64,000 nt of DNA from an uncultured Tissierellia bacterium. GTDB taxonomy: Bacteria > Bacillota > Clostridia > Tissierellales > Peptoniphilaceae. The DNA lies in assembly GCA_902488465.1 (NCBI GenBank), contig CABTWE010000003.1, positions 1 through 64,000 of the forward strand, given 5' to 3'. Under the pieces are notes generated by a model, which saw nothing but the letters and a program-made list of their open reading frames with translations, was not told where the DNA came from and made no database searches. Below are positions 26,348 through 34,651 of the stretch, piece by piece. Every line of letters begins with the position of its first letter. The stretch's first letter is position 1. Made by a program: the position numbers and the translations under genes.

Positions 26348-27282
26348 GTTTTTCTATTGGAAAAGTTGTAAAATTTAATATTTTCGGAGCTTCCCATGAC
26401 ATTTGCGTCGGAGGAAGTTTGGAGGGAATTCCCGCCGGCACAAAAATAGACTTTGATAAAATAGAATCAACCCTCGAAAGGCGAAGACCGAGTACAAAAA
26501 ATGAGACTAATAGAGTCGAAAAGGATGAGTTTTTGTTTGTGTCAGGTTTGGAGGACGGGCACACGACGGAAGCGCCTTTTACTTTTGCGATTAAAAACGA
26601 AGACATAAAACCTGAAGATTATGAAAAGATATCGAATATATTTAGACCGGGGCATGCGGATTATTCGAAGTATGTAAAATATAACGGCAATGCTTTTAGA
26701 AACGGTGGAGGAATATTTTCGGGAAGAATGACTGCACCTATAGTTGTCGCGGGCACTGTTGTAAGGGATATACTTTCAAAAATTGGTATCACGCTTGAAT
26801 CAAAGATAATTTTCGGAGAATCGGGCACAGGTGCCAAAATAAAAGTCTCTGTTCACGGAGTTAAAGCGGGTGTAGGCGAACCGTTTTTTGACAGCTTTGA
26901 ATCTGAAATTGCACATGCAATGTTTTCAATACCTGCAGTAAAGGGTGTGAACTTCGGAGAAATAGAAAATCTGTACAATAAAAAAATAGAAGACATATAT
27001 GAGGAGTACGAGATTAAAGACGGTGAACCGAAACTCAAACATAATTATTGGGGTGGGGCTGACGGCGGTATAACAAATGGAGAAGAAATTTATTTCTATA
27101 TACTTCTAAAACCGATTCAAACCCATGATTTCAAAGTTAAAACTGTGGATAAAGAGTTTAATGAAGTTGATGTCAAGTTTGAAGGAAGACACGACAAGAA
27201 TATTTCAAAGCGAGTAACAGTTGTTTTGGAATCTATGACAGCAATAATTTTATATGATTTAATAAGGAGAGGGTCGAATTGA
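26344..27282 (+). CDS. aroC: Chorismate synthase (short)
   Basis: 312 residues against the usual 350-390. Final step 7, an FMN-dependent anti-elimination giving chorismate. Conserved: GASHD with the active-site His (about 17), RRRPST, RPGHAD (second His, about 101), GGGIFSGRMTAP, and the C-terminal GRHDKNIS...ESMTA. The missing length is spread through the middle; the catalytic blocks are intact. Overlaps aroA by four bases. Confidence 0.9.
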   Translation: MSFSIGKVVKFNIFGASHDICVGGSLEGIPAGTKIDFDKIESTLERRRPSTKNETNRVEKDEFLFVSGLEDGHTTEAPFTFAIKNEDIKPEDYEKISNIFRPGHADYSKYVKYNGNAFRNGGGIFSGRMTAPIVVAGTVVRDILSKIGITLESKIIFGESGTGAKIKVSVHGVKAGVGEPFFDSFESEIAHAMFSIPAVKGVNFGEIENLYNKKIEDIYEEYEIKDGEPKLKHNYWGGADGGITNGEEIYFYILLKPIQTHDFKVKTVDKEFNEVDVKFEGRHDKNISKRVTVVLESMTAIILYDLIRRGSN

Positions 27283-27788
27283 ATATAGTTTTAATCGGAA
27301 TGCCGGGCTGCGGAAAGACGACTCTTTCACTCGAACTTAGAAAGATGCTTGGCTACAAGGCAATTGACTCGGATAGATATATAAAAAAAACATCCGGCAT
27401 GACTGTTGACGAACTTTTTGAAATTGGCGAAGATTTTTTTAGAATAGAGGAAACAAAAGCCCTCGTCGACATAATGAATAAATATGACAGAACTGTAGTC
27501 GCAACCGGAGGAGGTGTCGTTGAGAGGGCGTGCAACAAAGAGGTTTTAAAGAAAAACGGATTTGTTATTTTTATAAATCGCGATCTTAATGAAATCAGAA
27601 AAGTTTTGACCAGCAAAAATAGGCCGCTACTTAGAAATAATAAGGATAAAGTTTTAAATTTGTTATATGAGAGACGAATTGACAAGTATAGAGATTTTTG
27701 CGATCTGGAAGTTAAGGTCAATAATGGATTGTTTTTAACAGCGAGCTTTATAAAAGAGGAACTTAGAAGGATGGGAATTATAAAATGA
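27279..27788 (+). CDS. aroK: Shikimate kinase
   Basis: 169 residues, step 5. P-loop GMPGCGKTT (7-15), shikimate-binding DSDRYI (about 31), ATGGGVV (about 77) and the lid arginine in SKNRPLLR (about 110). TTG start overlapping the aroC stop, behind AAGGAGAGGG. Confidence 0.93.
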   Translation: MNIVLIGMPGCGKTTLSLELRKMLGYKAIDSDRYIKKTSGMTVDELFEIGEDFFRIEETKALVDIMNKYDRTVVATGGGVVERACNKEVLKKNGFVIFINRDLNEIRKVLTSKNRPLLRNNKDKVLNLLYERRIDKYRDFCDLEVKVNNGLFLTASFIKEELRRMGIIK

Positions 27789-28198
27789 GAATATTAGTAG
27801 TAAACGGTCCGAATCTTAGATATTTGGGTATCAGAGAACCGGAAAAATACGGCACAAAATCGCTCACGGACATAGAAAACGAATTGAGGTCTATGGCAGA
27901 TTTAAATGATAATGACATAGAATTTTTTACGTCAAATTCAGAAGGAGAAATAATCGACAGGATTCAGCTTAGAGATTACGATGGGCTTATTATAAATCCG
28001 GGAGCATACTCCCACTATAGCATTGCTATATTGGACGCTCTTCTTTCAATCGATGTGCCCAAAGTTGAAGTTCACATAACAAATGTATTTAGACGAGAAG
28101 AAGAGAGAAGAAATCTTGTCACTGCTCGTGGCGCAGATGGAGTTATTGCAGGGTTTGGAGATTATGTATACAAGATGGCGCTTAGCTATTTTTTGTAA
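27785..28198 (+). CDS. aroQ: 3-dehydroquinate dehydratase, type II
   Basis: 137 residues, step 3. Type II markers: NGPNLRYLG (7-15), the tyrosine of the active lid (Y23 in EKYGTK), INPGAYSHYSIA (about 74), and VEVHITN (catalytic His about 100). Four-base overlap with aroK. It is the last gene of the supra-operon; the promoter of the following M42 gene overlaps its stop codon. Confidence 0.95.
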   Translation: MRILVVNGPNLRYLGIREPEKYGTKSLTDIENELRSMADLNDNDIEFFTSNSEGEIIDRIQLRDYDGLIINPGAYSHYSIAILDALLSIDVPKVEVHITNVFRREEERRNLVTARGADGVIAGFGDYVYKMALSYFL

Positions 28199-28221
28199 TT
28201 TTAAAGGAAAAATGATATAAT
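28193..28221 (+). promoter_or_regulatory. Promoter of the M42 peptidase gene
   Basis: TTGTAA (28193-28198), a 17-bp spacer and TATAAT (28216-28221), with an extended -10 (TGA). The -35 lies over the aroQ stop codon. Confidence 0.75.
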
Positions 28222-28248
28222 AAAAATGTATTATTAAGGAGGTATATT

Positions 28249-29292
28249 ATGGCATTTAAATATGATTTAGATTATATTATCAATTTTGGTATTGAACTTT
28301 TAAAGACACCATCACCGACAGGTGACACACAAAAGGCTGTTAAACTTGTAAAGGATGAACTTGAAAAGTATTATCCTTGTGAATATACAAGAAAAGGTGC
28401 GTTGATTTGTAAAATTGAAGGGGAAGATAAGGAAGATGCACTTTTATTGTCAGCACACGTTGATACACTTGGCGCAATGGTTAAAGAACTAAAACCGAAC
28501 GGTCGTTTAAAAATGAGCATGCTCGGCGGATACGCTTGGGCAACGGTTGAAGGTCTTGAAGTCAGAATTCCAACGGAAGATGGCAGAGAATATACAGGCA
28601 CAATTATGACAACAGCTGCATCAAGTCACGTGAACGGTTCACTCACACAATCAATCGAAAGAAATGATAAGAACCTCGAAATCCGTGTTGACGAAGTTGT
28701 AAAGAGCAAAGAAGATTTGGAAAAATTAGGAATTCAAGTTGGTGACTTCGTTTATTACAATACAGGAACAAGACTCTGTGATTCAGGCTATTTAAAGAGC
28801 CGTCACCTCGATGATAAAGCATGCGTTATTTCTCTTTTAGGCATTGCAAAATATTTGAAAGAAAACAACATAGTTCCACCAAGAACAACATATTTATTCA
28901 TTTCAAACTATGAAGAAGTGGGTCACGGTTCAAGTGCAGGAGTTCCAAAAGAAGTTACTGAATTTATTTCAGTTGATATGGCGGCACCTGGTCCTGGACA
29001 AACTTCAGACGAACAAAAAACAACAATCTGTGTTAAGGACTCAACCGGACCGTATGACATTGATATGAAGAGAAAGCTAATCAAACTAGCAAAAGAAAAT
29101 GACATTCCATACGAACTGGACATTTATCCTTTCTATGGTTCGGACGCTTCAGCTGCACAAAGAGCAGGCGTTGATGCTAGAGCGGCTCTAATTGGACCGG
29201 GCGTTGACGCAAGTCATAGTTTTGAACGTACACATATTGATGGTATCAAAGCTACAACTGACTTGGCACTCGCATATGTATTAGCAAAATAA
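28249..29292 (+). CDS. M42-family metallopeptidase
   Basis: 347 residues of the M42 glutamyl-aminopeptidase / endoglucanase-like family. It has the two-metal ligand set: SAHVDTLG (His), SRHLDDKA (bridging Asp), NYEEVGHG (catalytic Glu plus metal Glu), ISVDMAAP (Asp) and DASHSFERTH (final His). Cytoplasmic, no signal. Probably trims short peptides to amino acids, consistent with amino-acid-based metabolism. ATG behind AAGGAGG. Single-gene unit between its own promoter and a terminator. Confidence 0.88.
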   Translation: MAFKYDLDYIINFGIELLKTPSPTGDTQKAVKLVKDELEKYYPCEYTRKGALICKIEGEDKEDALLLSAHVDTLGAMVKELKPNGRLKMSMLGGYAWATVEGLEVRIPTEDGREYTGTIMTTAASSHVNGSLTQSIERNDKNLEIRVDEVVKSKEDLEKLGIQVGDFVYYNTGTRLCDSGYLKSRHLDDKACVISLLGIAKYLKENNIVPPRTTYLFISNYEEVGHGSSAGVPKEVTEFISVDMAAPGPGQTSDEQKTTICVKDSTGPYDIDMKRKLIKLAKENDIPYELDIYPFYGSDASAAQRAGVDARAALIGPGVDASHSFERTHIDGIKATTDLALAYVLAK

Positions 29293-29304
29293 AGAATAAA
29301 ATAA

Positions 29305-29341
29305 AAATGGCTTACTATTTTATATAGTAGCCATTTTTTTA
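29305..29341. terminator. Bidirectional terminator, M42 gene / dsdA
   Basis: AATGGCTTACTA and TAGTAGCCATT form a long stem flanked by A and T runs on both sides, between two convergent genes. Confidence 0.85.
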
Positions 29342-30586
29342 TTTGTTTAAAAGTTTTTCTCTCTCATTTTCCGGAACAAGCATTCCGCCTGTCGACCAAG
29401 CAATGTGGGTTATTTTTTCAAGAGATAATTCTTCTTTATTTAGAAATTTCAAAAACTCTGCATCGTTTAGAAACTTTGTGAAAATCAAAGAACTTGCGGC
29501 ACTTGGCTCTACAAAAACGGATTCGTTTTTATAAAGATCTTTCATAAGTTCGAAAATAGAATTTTCATTTATAGTAAATATGCCGGAGAGAGTGTTTTTT
29601 GAGGACTCGCAGCATAATTCACTTGCTCTTCCTACAGCAAGTCCGTCAGCTTCGGTTTTTCCATCCATGCCGATATCCTCAACGCTTATTTTGCTGTTTA
29701 GACCTGTGGACATGCCAAGAAGTACCGATGCACTTCTCACAGGCTCTACATAGAATACGTAAGCATTTTCACCAAAAACGGCTTTTAAACCGTACAAAAT
29801 ACCAGAAGGGGCTCCACCAACTCCGCAAGGAATATAAACAAAGAGCGGATGATCATCGTCAACCAGAATTTGTTTTTCATTAAGCTGTGCTTTTAGTCTC
29901 AGAGCTGCGGTTGAATAGCCAAGAAATAGATTTATAGATTTTTCGTCGTCGACAAAATAACTTTTATCATCTTTGTCCGAAAGCATTCTTCCATTTTTGA
30001 CAGCTTCGCTGTAGTTTGAATCATATTGAGTGACAGTAACTCCGTTTTCTCGAAGAAGTTGCTTCTTCCATTCTTTTGCATCCTTACTCATATGCACAAT
30101 TGCATTAAAACCGAGTTTTGCACTTATTAGTCCGATAGAAATGCCGAGATTTCCCGTCGAGCCGACTTGAATCTTGTACTTGCTGAAAAAGTTTTTAAAA
30201 GTTTTTGAATTAAATTGAGAGTAATCCTTTCCGGGGTCTATTAGATTTGCGTTTAATGCAAGAGATTCTGCGTGTTTTAAAATTTCATAAATGCCGCCCC
30301 TAGCTTTCACGCTTCCGGCAATAGGGAGGAGATTGTCTTCCTTTAAATATAAATTTTTTATGCCGAAATTATTAAGCCTTATAAGAGGAGATTCGATTAT
30401 TCCATCAGTTTTATCAAGTTCTTTGAATGCAGATTTTAAAAATGGAGCAAATTTTAATAGAAGATTATTCGCTTCATATATTTTTTCTTTTGGAACTTCG
30501 CTATACATCGCACTTTTATTGAAGTTTGGATTTAGCCATAAAAATTCTTTGTCTGATTTAATTTTTTTTATTATTTCATTTTCCAT
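29339..30586 (-). CDS. dsdA: D-serine dehydratase
   Basis: 415 residues. PLP enzyme converting D-serine to pyruvate and ammonia. DsdA signatures: PLP lysine in AGSVKARGGIYE (about 93), the phosphate loop VGSTGNLGIS (about 140), and CGVGGAPSG (about 255). Slightly shorter than E. coli DsdA (442). Useful both for detoxifying D-serine and as a carbon source. ATG behind AGGAGG. The gene sits between terminators on both sides. Confidence 0.92.
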   Translation of the reverse strand: MENEIIKKIKSDKEFLWLNPNFNKSAMYSEVPKEKIYEANNLLLKFAPFLKSAFKELDKTDGIIESPLIRLNNFGIKNLYLKEDNLLPIAGSVKARGGIYEILKHAESLALNANLIDPGKDYSQFNSKTFKNFFSKYKIQVGSTGNLGISIGLISAKLGFNAIVHMSKDAKEWKKQLLRENGVTVTQYDSNYSEAVKNGRMLSDKDDKSYFVDDEKSINLFLGYSTAALRLKAQLNEKQILVDDDHPLFVYIPCGVGGAPSGILYGLKAVFGENAYVFYVEPVRSASVLLGMSTGLNSKISVEDIGMDGKTEADGLAVGRASELCCESSKNTLSGIFTINENSIFELMKDLYKNESVFVEPSAASSLIFTKFLNDAEFLKFLNKEELSLEKITHIAWSTGGMLVPENEREKLLNK

Positions 30587-30630
30587 ATCTTGCCTCCTTA
30601 AATTTTAAAGCGAATATTCAAATTCGATAA

Positions 30631-30661
30631 AAAGAAAAGAAGCACATTCGCTTCTTTTCTT
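30631..30661 (-). terminator. Terminator of the PBP1 gene
   Basis: Read on the minus strand, AAAAGAAGC and GCTTCTTTT pair around a short loop, followed by CTTTTTAT. It begins at the stop codon of the penicillin-binding protein gene. Confidence 0.7.
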
Positions 30662-33637
30662 CTAGTTAAACAAATCAACTGTTCCACCAGGATTATCCTT
30701 AATATCAGGTTTTTGATCTTCCTTCGGTGTCACAACATCATGAGGTTTTTTATTTTCTTTAGGTTTTGCTGAGTTTTTATCTTTATTGTTTTTATTTGAA
30801 TCCTCATCGTCGCCGGTTTCGATATCAGGGTCAAACAAGTCTGAAGTTTCTCCGCCTTGGCTTTGCGTATTTTCATTGTGAAGGTCACAATAACCTTGTG
30901 GATATGTGTATCCCCAGTCTGAAGGAACAATACCGTTATGAGCACTTGGCACATATTGTGGCTTTCTATTTATAAAGACACCGGATTTAACATGATCAAC
31001 CGGACAGTAAGGATTTGCAAGAAGTCCAGATTCTTCACAAATCTTTGCTGCAACATGAATATCACATGGGTTTTTAGGTTCAGTACCTTTAACAAATATT
31101 TCAGTTTTAACAACTCCGCGAGGATCAGCAGTACAAAGCTGAGTAGGAGCTTTTCCGGATTGGGTACAAATTTGAGCTTTAACAATGCCGTCAGGCATTT
31201 TAAACTCATTTACCGGAGCAAGACCTTCATGGGCTTTTTCCATTATATTTTCCCACATTTGAGCTGCTATCATTGAGTTTTTATTCATTGTAATACGAGG
31301 GGTATCGCTTCCAATCCAAGTTGCACCGAGATAATAATCTGTAAATCCGACGAACCATAAGTCAGCAGTGTATTGAGTTGTACCGGTCTTTCCGGCAGTT
31401 ACTTGATTTGGAACCTTTGCAGCTTTACCAAGTCCATTTGAAACAACCGTTCTTAAAATATCTTTCATAATATAAGCGGTTTGTTCGCTTACAACTCGAA
31501 CGCCTTGCGGCTTATATTCCAAAATTGTTGCACCGTCTTTATTTATAACTTTTGTATAAGGGCTAGGTTTAATATAAACTCCGCCGTTTGCAATTGCTGT
31601 ATAAGCACTTGCAAGAGTGAGAGGACTCAACCCTTTAGTCATACCACCTAGGGCAAGAGCTGATGAGTTTTCATCATTATACTTTGCATTTTCTTCTTCG
31701 GTAACGAACGTGTCTCTTTCAGGATGTTCTTTATTTATTATGCCCATCTTTTCAAGATAAGGAATAACTTTTTTTACGCCAAGACTATTTAGTGTGTGAA
31801 CTGCACTGGTGTTAATAGATTGCTCAACCGCATATCTAAGCGATGTGATTCCCTTATAACCTGAGTACCAGTTGTTCGGCCAAGGATTGCCGTTTAAGTT
31901 AAACGGAACGTCGTCTATCGCACTTCCTGCAGTGTATCCGTTATCAAGTGCTTCGAGATAAACTCCGACAGGTTTTATAGATGATCCCGGTTGTCTTTCC
32001 GAATTTGTTGCTCTGTTGAAGATTCTTCTTCCGTCAACGTCTCTTCCTCCTGCCATTGCAATTATATGACCTTTTTTATAGTCGATAATAATTGTCGAGC
32101 TTTGAGGTTGAACAATACCGTTTTTGTTTATAAAAATTTGTCCTTCTTTAAATACCAATAGACCATCTTTAATTTCATAGAGTTCAGGGTTTTCGTCGAG
32201 TGCTTTTTTATTGATTCGAATCCAACCGTTTTCCATATTAAAATCATCTTTTTTGATTGGAAGACTTCCGATTGTATGTGTCAAAAGATTCTTCTTTTCA
32301 TCTATGGTATAGAAGTCCAAAACGTCAACATTTGAAGGATAAGGAACCATCTTTACGGACTTGATCATCAAGTCGCCGTTGTCAGCAAACTTGTATTCAT
32401 TTTCCGCAAGATAAATCAAGCCGTCGTTGTTTAATATATTGTTTCTATTTAAGAACACCAATCTATTTTTACTGTCGATGATGTTTCCATATTGGTCAAC
32501 AGTCATATCAAGTAAAAGAGGAGCTCTAAGATGAGTGGTATCGCCAACAAGTATTTCATTAAATTTCTTATAGTCGTTTTCCACTTCTTGTTGCAATTTC
32601 ATATCGATTGTAGAATAAATCTTGAGTCCGCCGTAGAAAAGTTCGTCTTGAGCTCTTGATTTTGTCCACCCGAATTTGTCTTGAAGATCTTCAACAACTC
32701 TTTCTTTTACATAGTCTGCAAAATAGTTTGTAATTTGATTTTCTTTCTTTTCAGCCGGTTTAAGAAGAGATTTTTTGTCGACTTTTTTTGCCGATTCATA
32801 TTCTTCATCTGTTATTAAATTGAGCTCATGCATTTTTCTTAAAACAGCATTTGCACGGTTTTCATTTGTCGGATTATATACAAGAATATAAGTTTGACCT
32901 AAAAGATCAATTGTTCCGACTTTTTCCATCTTTGTGGAATCAAAATTGTTTGGTGCAACTCTATAGAATGGAGGGTAAATGTTCGGGTTTTTAACAACTG
33001 AAGCGAGCATTGCACATTCAACAAGATCCAAATCTTTGGCGTGTTTGTTGAAATATGTTTGAGCGGCTTCTTCAACACCGTAAGCATTTTGTCCCATACT
33101 TACTCTGTTTAAATATGCTTCAATAATTTGATCTTTAGTAAGCATTTTTTCGAGCTTAATAGAAATTTCGATTTCTTTAAGTTTTCTTTCAAGCGTTCTG
33201 GCAGGTGTTAAAAATGTATTTTTAACGAGTTGTTGGGTGATTGTACTTGCACCTCTTGCAGAGTCACCTGATTTATATGCTTCATATAATGAAGCTAAAA
33301 TCCCTTTAGGGTCAATTCCGACGTGTTCATTAAATCTTTCGTCTTCGATAGCTATGAAAGCATTTTTTAAATTTTTAGGCATATCTTGTACACTTATCAT
33401 TGTACGATATTCAGCTGTCGCTATTTTTTCAATTAAGTTTCCATCCTGATCGTATATTGTAGAAGTTTCGTTCAAGTCCATATTCACGATTCGAGGGTCA
33501 ATATCCTCTACTTGTGACATAATTCTTATTCCGGAAAGTGCGAACAGCGTTCCGAAAACAACTACTACGATTAAACTTATATATATAAAATATCGAACAA
33601 GCTTTGAAATGGTAAAAACTTTATTTCGATGTCGCAT
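30662..33637 (-). CDS. Class A penicillin-binding protein (PBP1 type)
   Basis: 991 residues, a bifunctional peptidoglycan polymerase and crosslinker. Membrane anchor about 13-36. Glycosyltransferase domain about 60-240 with EDERFNEHVGID and STITQQLVKN. A linker of about 250 residues follows, then the transpeptidase domain: SSIK nucleophile motif (in QPGSSIKPVG), SIN (in QSINTSAV) and KTGTT. After it comes a cysteine-containing segment (CTQSG, CTAD, CDIH, CEES, CPVD, CDLH) and a charged disordered tail of about 60 residues. Longer than E. coli PBP1A. Divergent from ireB. Confidence 0.94.
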   Translation of the reverse strand: MRHRNKVFTISKLVRYFIYISLIVVVVFGTLFALSGIRIMSQVEDIDPRIVNMDLNETSTIYDQDGNLIEKIATAEYRTMISVQDMPKNLKNAFIAIEDERFNEHVGIDPKGILASLYEAYKSGDSARGASTITQQLVKNTFLTPARTLERKLKEIEISIKLEKMLTKDQIIEAYLNRVSMGQNAYGVEEAAQTYFNKHAKDLDLVECAMLASVVKNPNIYPPFYRVAPNNFDSTKMEKVGTIDLLGQTYILVYNPTNENRANAVLRKMHELNLITDEEYESAKKVDKKSLLKPAEKKENQITNYFADYVKERVVEDLQDKFGWTKSRAQDELFYGGLKIYSTIDMKLQQEVENDYKKFNEILVGDTTHLRAPLLLDMTVDQYGNIIDSKNRLVFLNRNNILNNDGLIYLAENEYKFADNGDLMIKSVKMVPYPSNVDVLDFYTIDEKKNLLTHTIGSLPIKKDDFNMENGWIRINKKALDENPELYEIKDGLLVFKEGQIFINKNGIVQPQSSTIIIDYKKGHIIAMAGGRDVDGRRIFNRATNSERQPGSSIKPVGVYLEALDNGYTAGSAIDDVPFNLNGNPWPNNWYSGYKGITSLRYAVEQSINTSAVHTLNSLGVKKVIPYLEKMGIINKEHPERDTFVTEEENAKYNDENSSALALGGMTKGLSPLTLASAYTAIANGGVYIKPSPYTKVINKDGATILEYKPQGVRVVSEQTAYIMKDILRTVVSNGLGKAAKVPNQVTAGKTGTTQYTADLWFVGFTDYYLGATWIGSDTPRITMNKNSMIAAQMWENIMEKAHEGLAPVNEFKMPDGIVKAQICTQSGKAPTQLCTADPRGVVKTEIFVKGTEPKNPCDIHVAAKICEESGLLANPYCPVDHVKSGVFINRKPQYVPSAHNGIVPSDWGYTYPQGYCDLHNENTQSQGGETSDLFDPDIETGDDEDSNKNNKDKNSAKPKENKKPHDVVTPKEDQKPDIKDNPGGTVDLFN

Positions 33638-33663
33638 ACAGTTCTCCTTTCATAATCTATAAT

Positions 33664-33672
33664 ATTATATCA
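33664..33672 (-). promoter_or_regulatory. Extended -10 of the PBP1 promoter
   Basis: On the minus strand TGATATAAT lies about 27 bases before the ATG. The -35 region is poor, so the extended -10 would carry the contact. The ATG has an AAAGGAG site. Confidence 0.5.
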
Positions 33673-33712
33673 TATTTTATGAGAAAACGAAAACATTTGA
33701 TAAAATGTAATA

Positions 33713-33734
33713 CAAACGTAAATTATAACGTTTG
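33713..33734. promoter_or_regulatory. Inverted repeat between pbp and ireB
   Basis: CAAACGT (33713-33719) and ACGTTTG (33728-33734) form a perfect 7-bp inverted repeat with an 8-base spacer, between the divergent pbp and ireB promoters. It could be an operator or just a small hairpin; no regulator is identified. Confidence 0.35.
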
Positions 33735-33792
33735 CTTTAAGTTTATAAATACTACATATTAATTAATAATGACTATTTTTATGTGCAAAAGG

Positions 33793-33821
33793 TGGACATG
33801 CAATGAAAAAAATGTTATAAT
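33793..33821 (+). promoter_or_regulatory. Promoter of ireB-ruvX
   Basis: TGGACA (33793-33798), a 17-bp spacer and TATAAT (33816-33821), 38 bp before the ireB ATG. Confidence 0.75.
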
Positions 33822-33859
33822 GATTAAAGAACATAATTATCCACAAGGAGGGTCAAAGA

Positions 33860-34126
33860 ATGAATAATAAAGATTTTGATAAGACAATGCAATTTAATCT
33901 TAATAAGGACAACGATATGAAGCCTCGTGAAATTATTGAATATGTTTATAATGCACTTTCTGAAAAAGGCTATGATCCTGTAAATCAAATAATTGGATAC
34001 ATTCTTTCAGGTGACCCGACATATATAACAAGTCATAACAATGCAAGAAGTATTGTTATAAAAATGGAAAGAGACGAGTTATTGGAAGCAATGTTAAAAG
34101 AGTATTTGAAACTTGATGACAAATAG
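33860..34126 (+). CDS. ireB: IreB-family regulatory phosphoprotein
   Basis: 88 residues. The N-terminal DKTMQFNL contains the threonine that aligns with the region phosphorylated by the IreK/PrkC-type kinase in Enterococcus, where IreB lowers cephalosporin resistance. The core [24 protein letters not shown] is diagnostic. ireB next to ruvX is the ancestral order (alaS-ireB-ruvX); alaS is missing here. It is divergent from a penicillin-binding protein gene. ATG behind AAGGAGGG. Confidence 0.93.
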   Translation: MNNKDFDKTMQFNLNKDNDMKPREIIEYVYNALSEKGYDPVNQIIGYILSGDPTYITSHNNARSIVIKMERDELLEAMLKEYLKLDDK

Positions 34127-34535
34127 AATTTTGAGCATGGATATCGGCGAAAGTTCTGTCGGGCTTGCGGTGAGCGATCCGACCGGAACATTTGCGATAC
34201 CGATTGGCACTATTAAAAGGGGATCCAAAAAAGAGGATTCCGAAAAAATAAAAAAAATTATGGAAGAAAGAAACGTGGACACATTGGTAGCGGGGATGCC
34301 GCTCGACATGGAAGGCAACAAGTCCAAACAAGCTTCCGTTGTAATGACATTTGTCAAATTTTTATATAAAGAAATTGGTGTAAAAACCGAGTTTGTGGAT
34401 GAAAGATACACCACAAAGATGGCAAACGATACTCTGAAATTTTTAAATGTTAAACGCGGCAAACAAAAAGGTGCGGAAGATGCACTAGCAGCGTCATATA
34501 TTCTGGAAATATATTTAAAAAAACACAATTCTTAA
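34116..34535 (+). CDS. ruvX: RuvX/YqgF-family RNase H-like nuclease
   Basis: 139 residues. RNase H fold: [15 protein letters not shown] with the first catalytic Asp, [16 protein letters not shown] with the catalytic acid, and the final Asp in [12 protein letters not shown]. Members process pre-16S rRNA or Holliday junctions. It overlaps ireB by 11 bases; ATG 34116 is chosen over the TTG immediately before it. Confidence 0.92.
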   Translation: MTNRILSMDIGESSVGLAVSDPTGTFAIPIGTIKRGSKKEDSEKIKKIMEERNVDTLVAGMPLDMEGNKSKQASVVMTFVKFLYKEIGVKTEFVDERYTTKMANDTLKFLNVKRGKQKGAEDALAASYILEIYLKKHNS

Positions 34536-34557
34536 GCTTTTGAATAAGCTTTAGTTT
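34534..34557 (+). terminator. Weak terminator after ruvX
   Basis: AAGCTT (34534-34539) and AAGCTT (34546-34551) pair around six bases and are followed by TAGTTTTT. The six-pair stem suggests only partial termination before rnj. Confidence 0.45.
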
Positions 34558-34651
34558 TTGTGTGCAAAAAACTTTAAAGATTAAATCTAAAATTAAACGG
34601 TTAGTAAATACCGATTTATTTTAATAAAATTATAAGAAAGAGGTTATAAAT

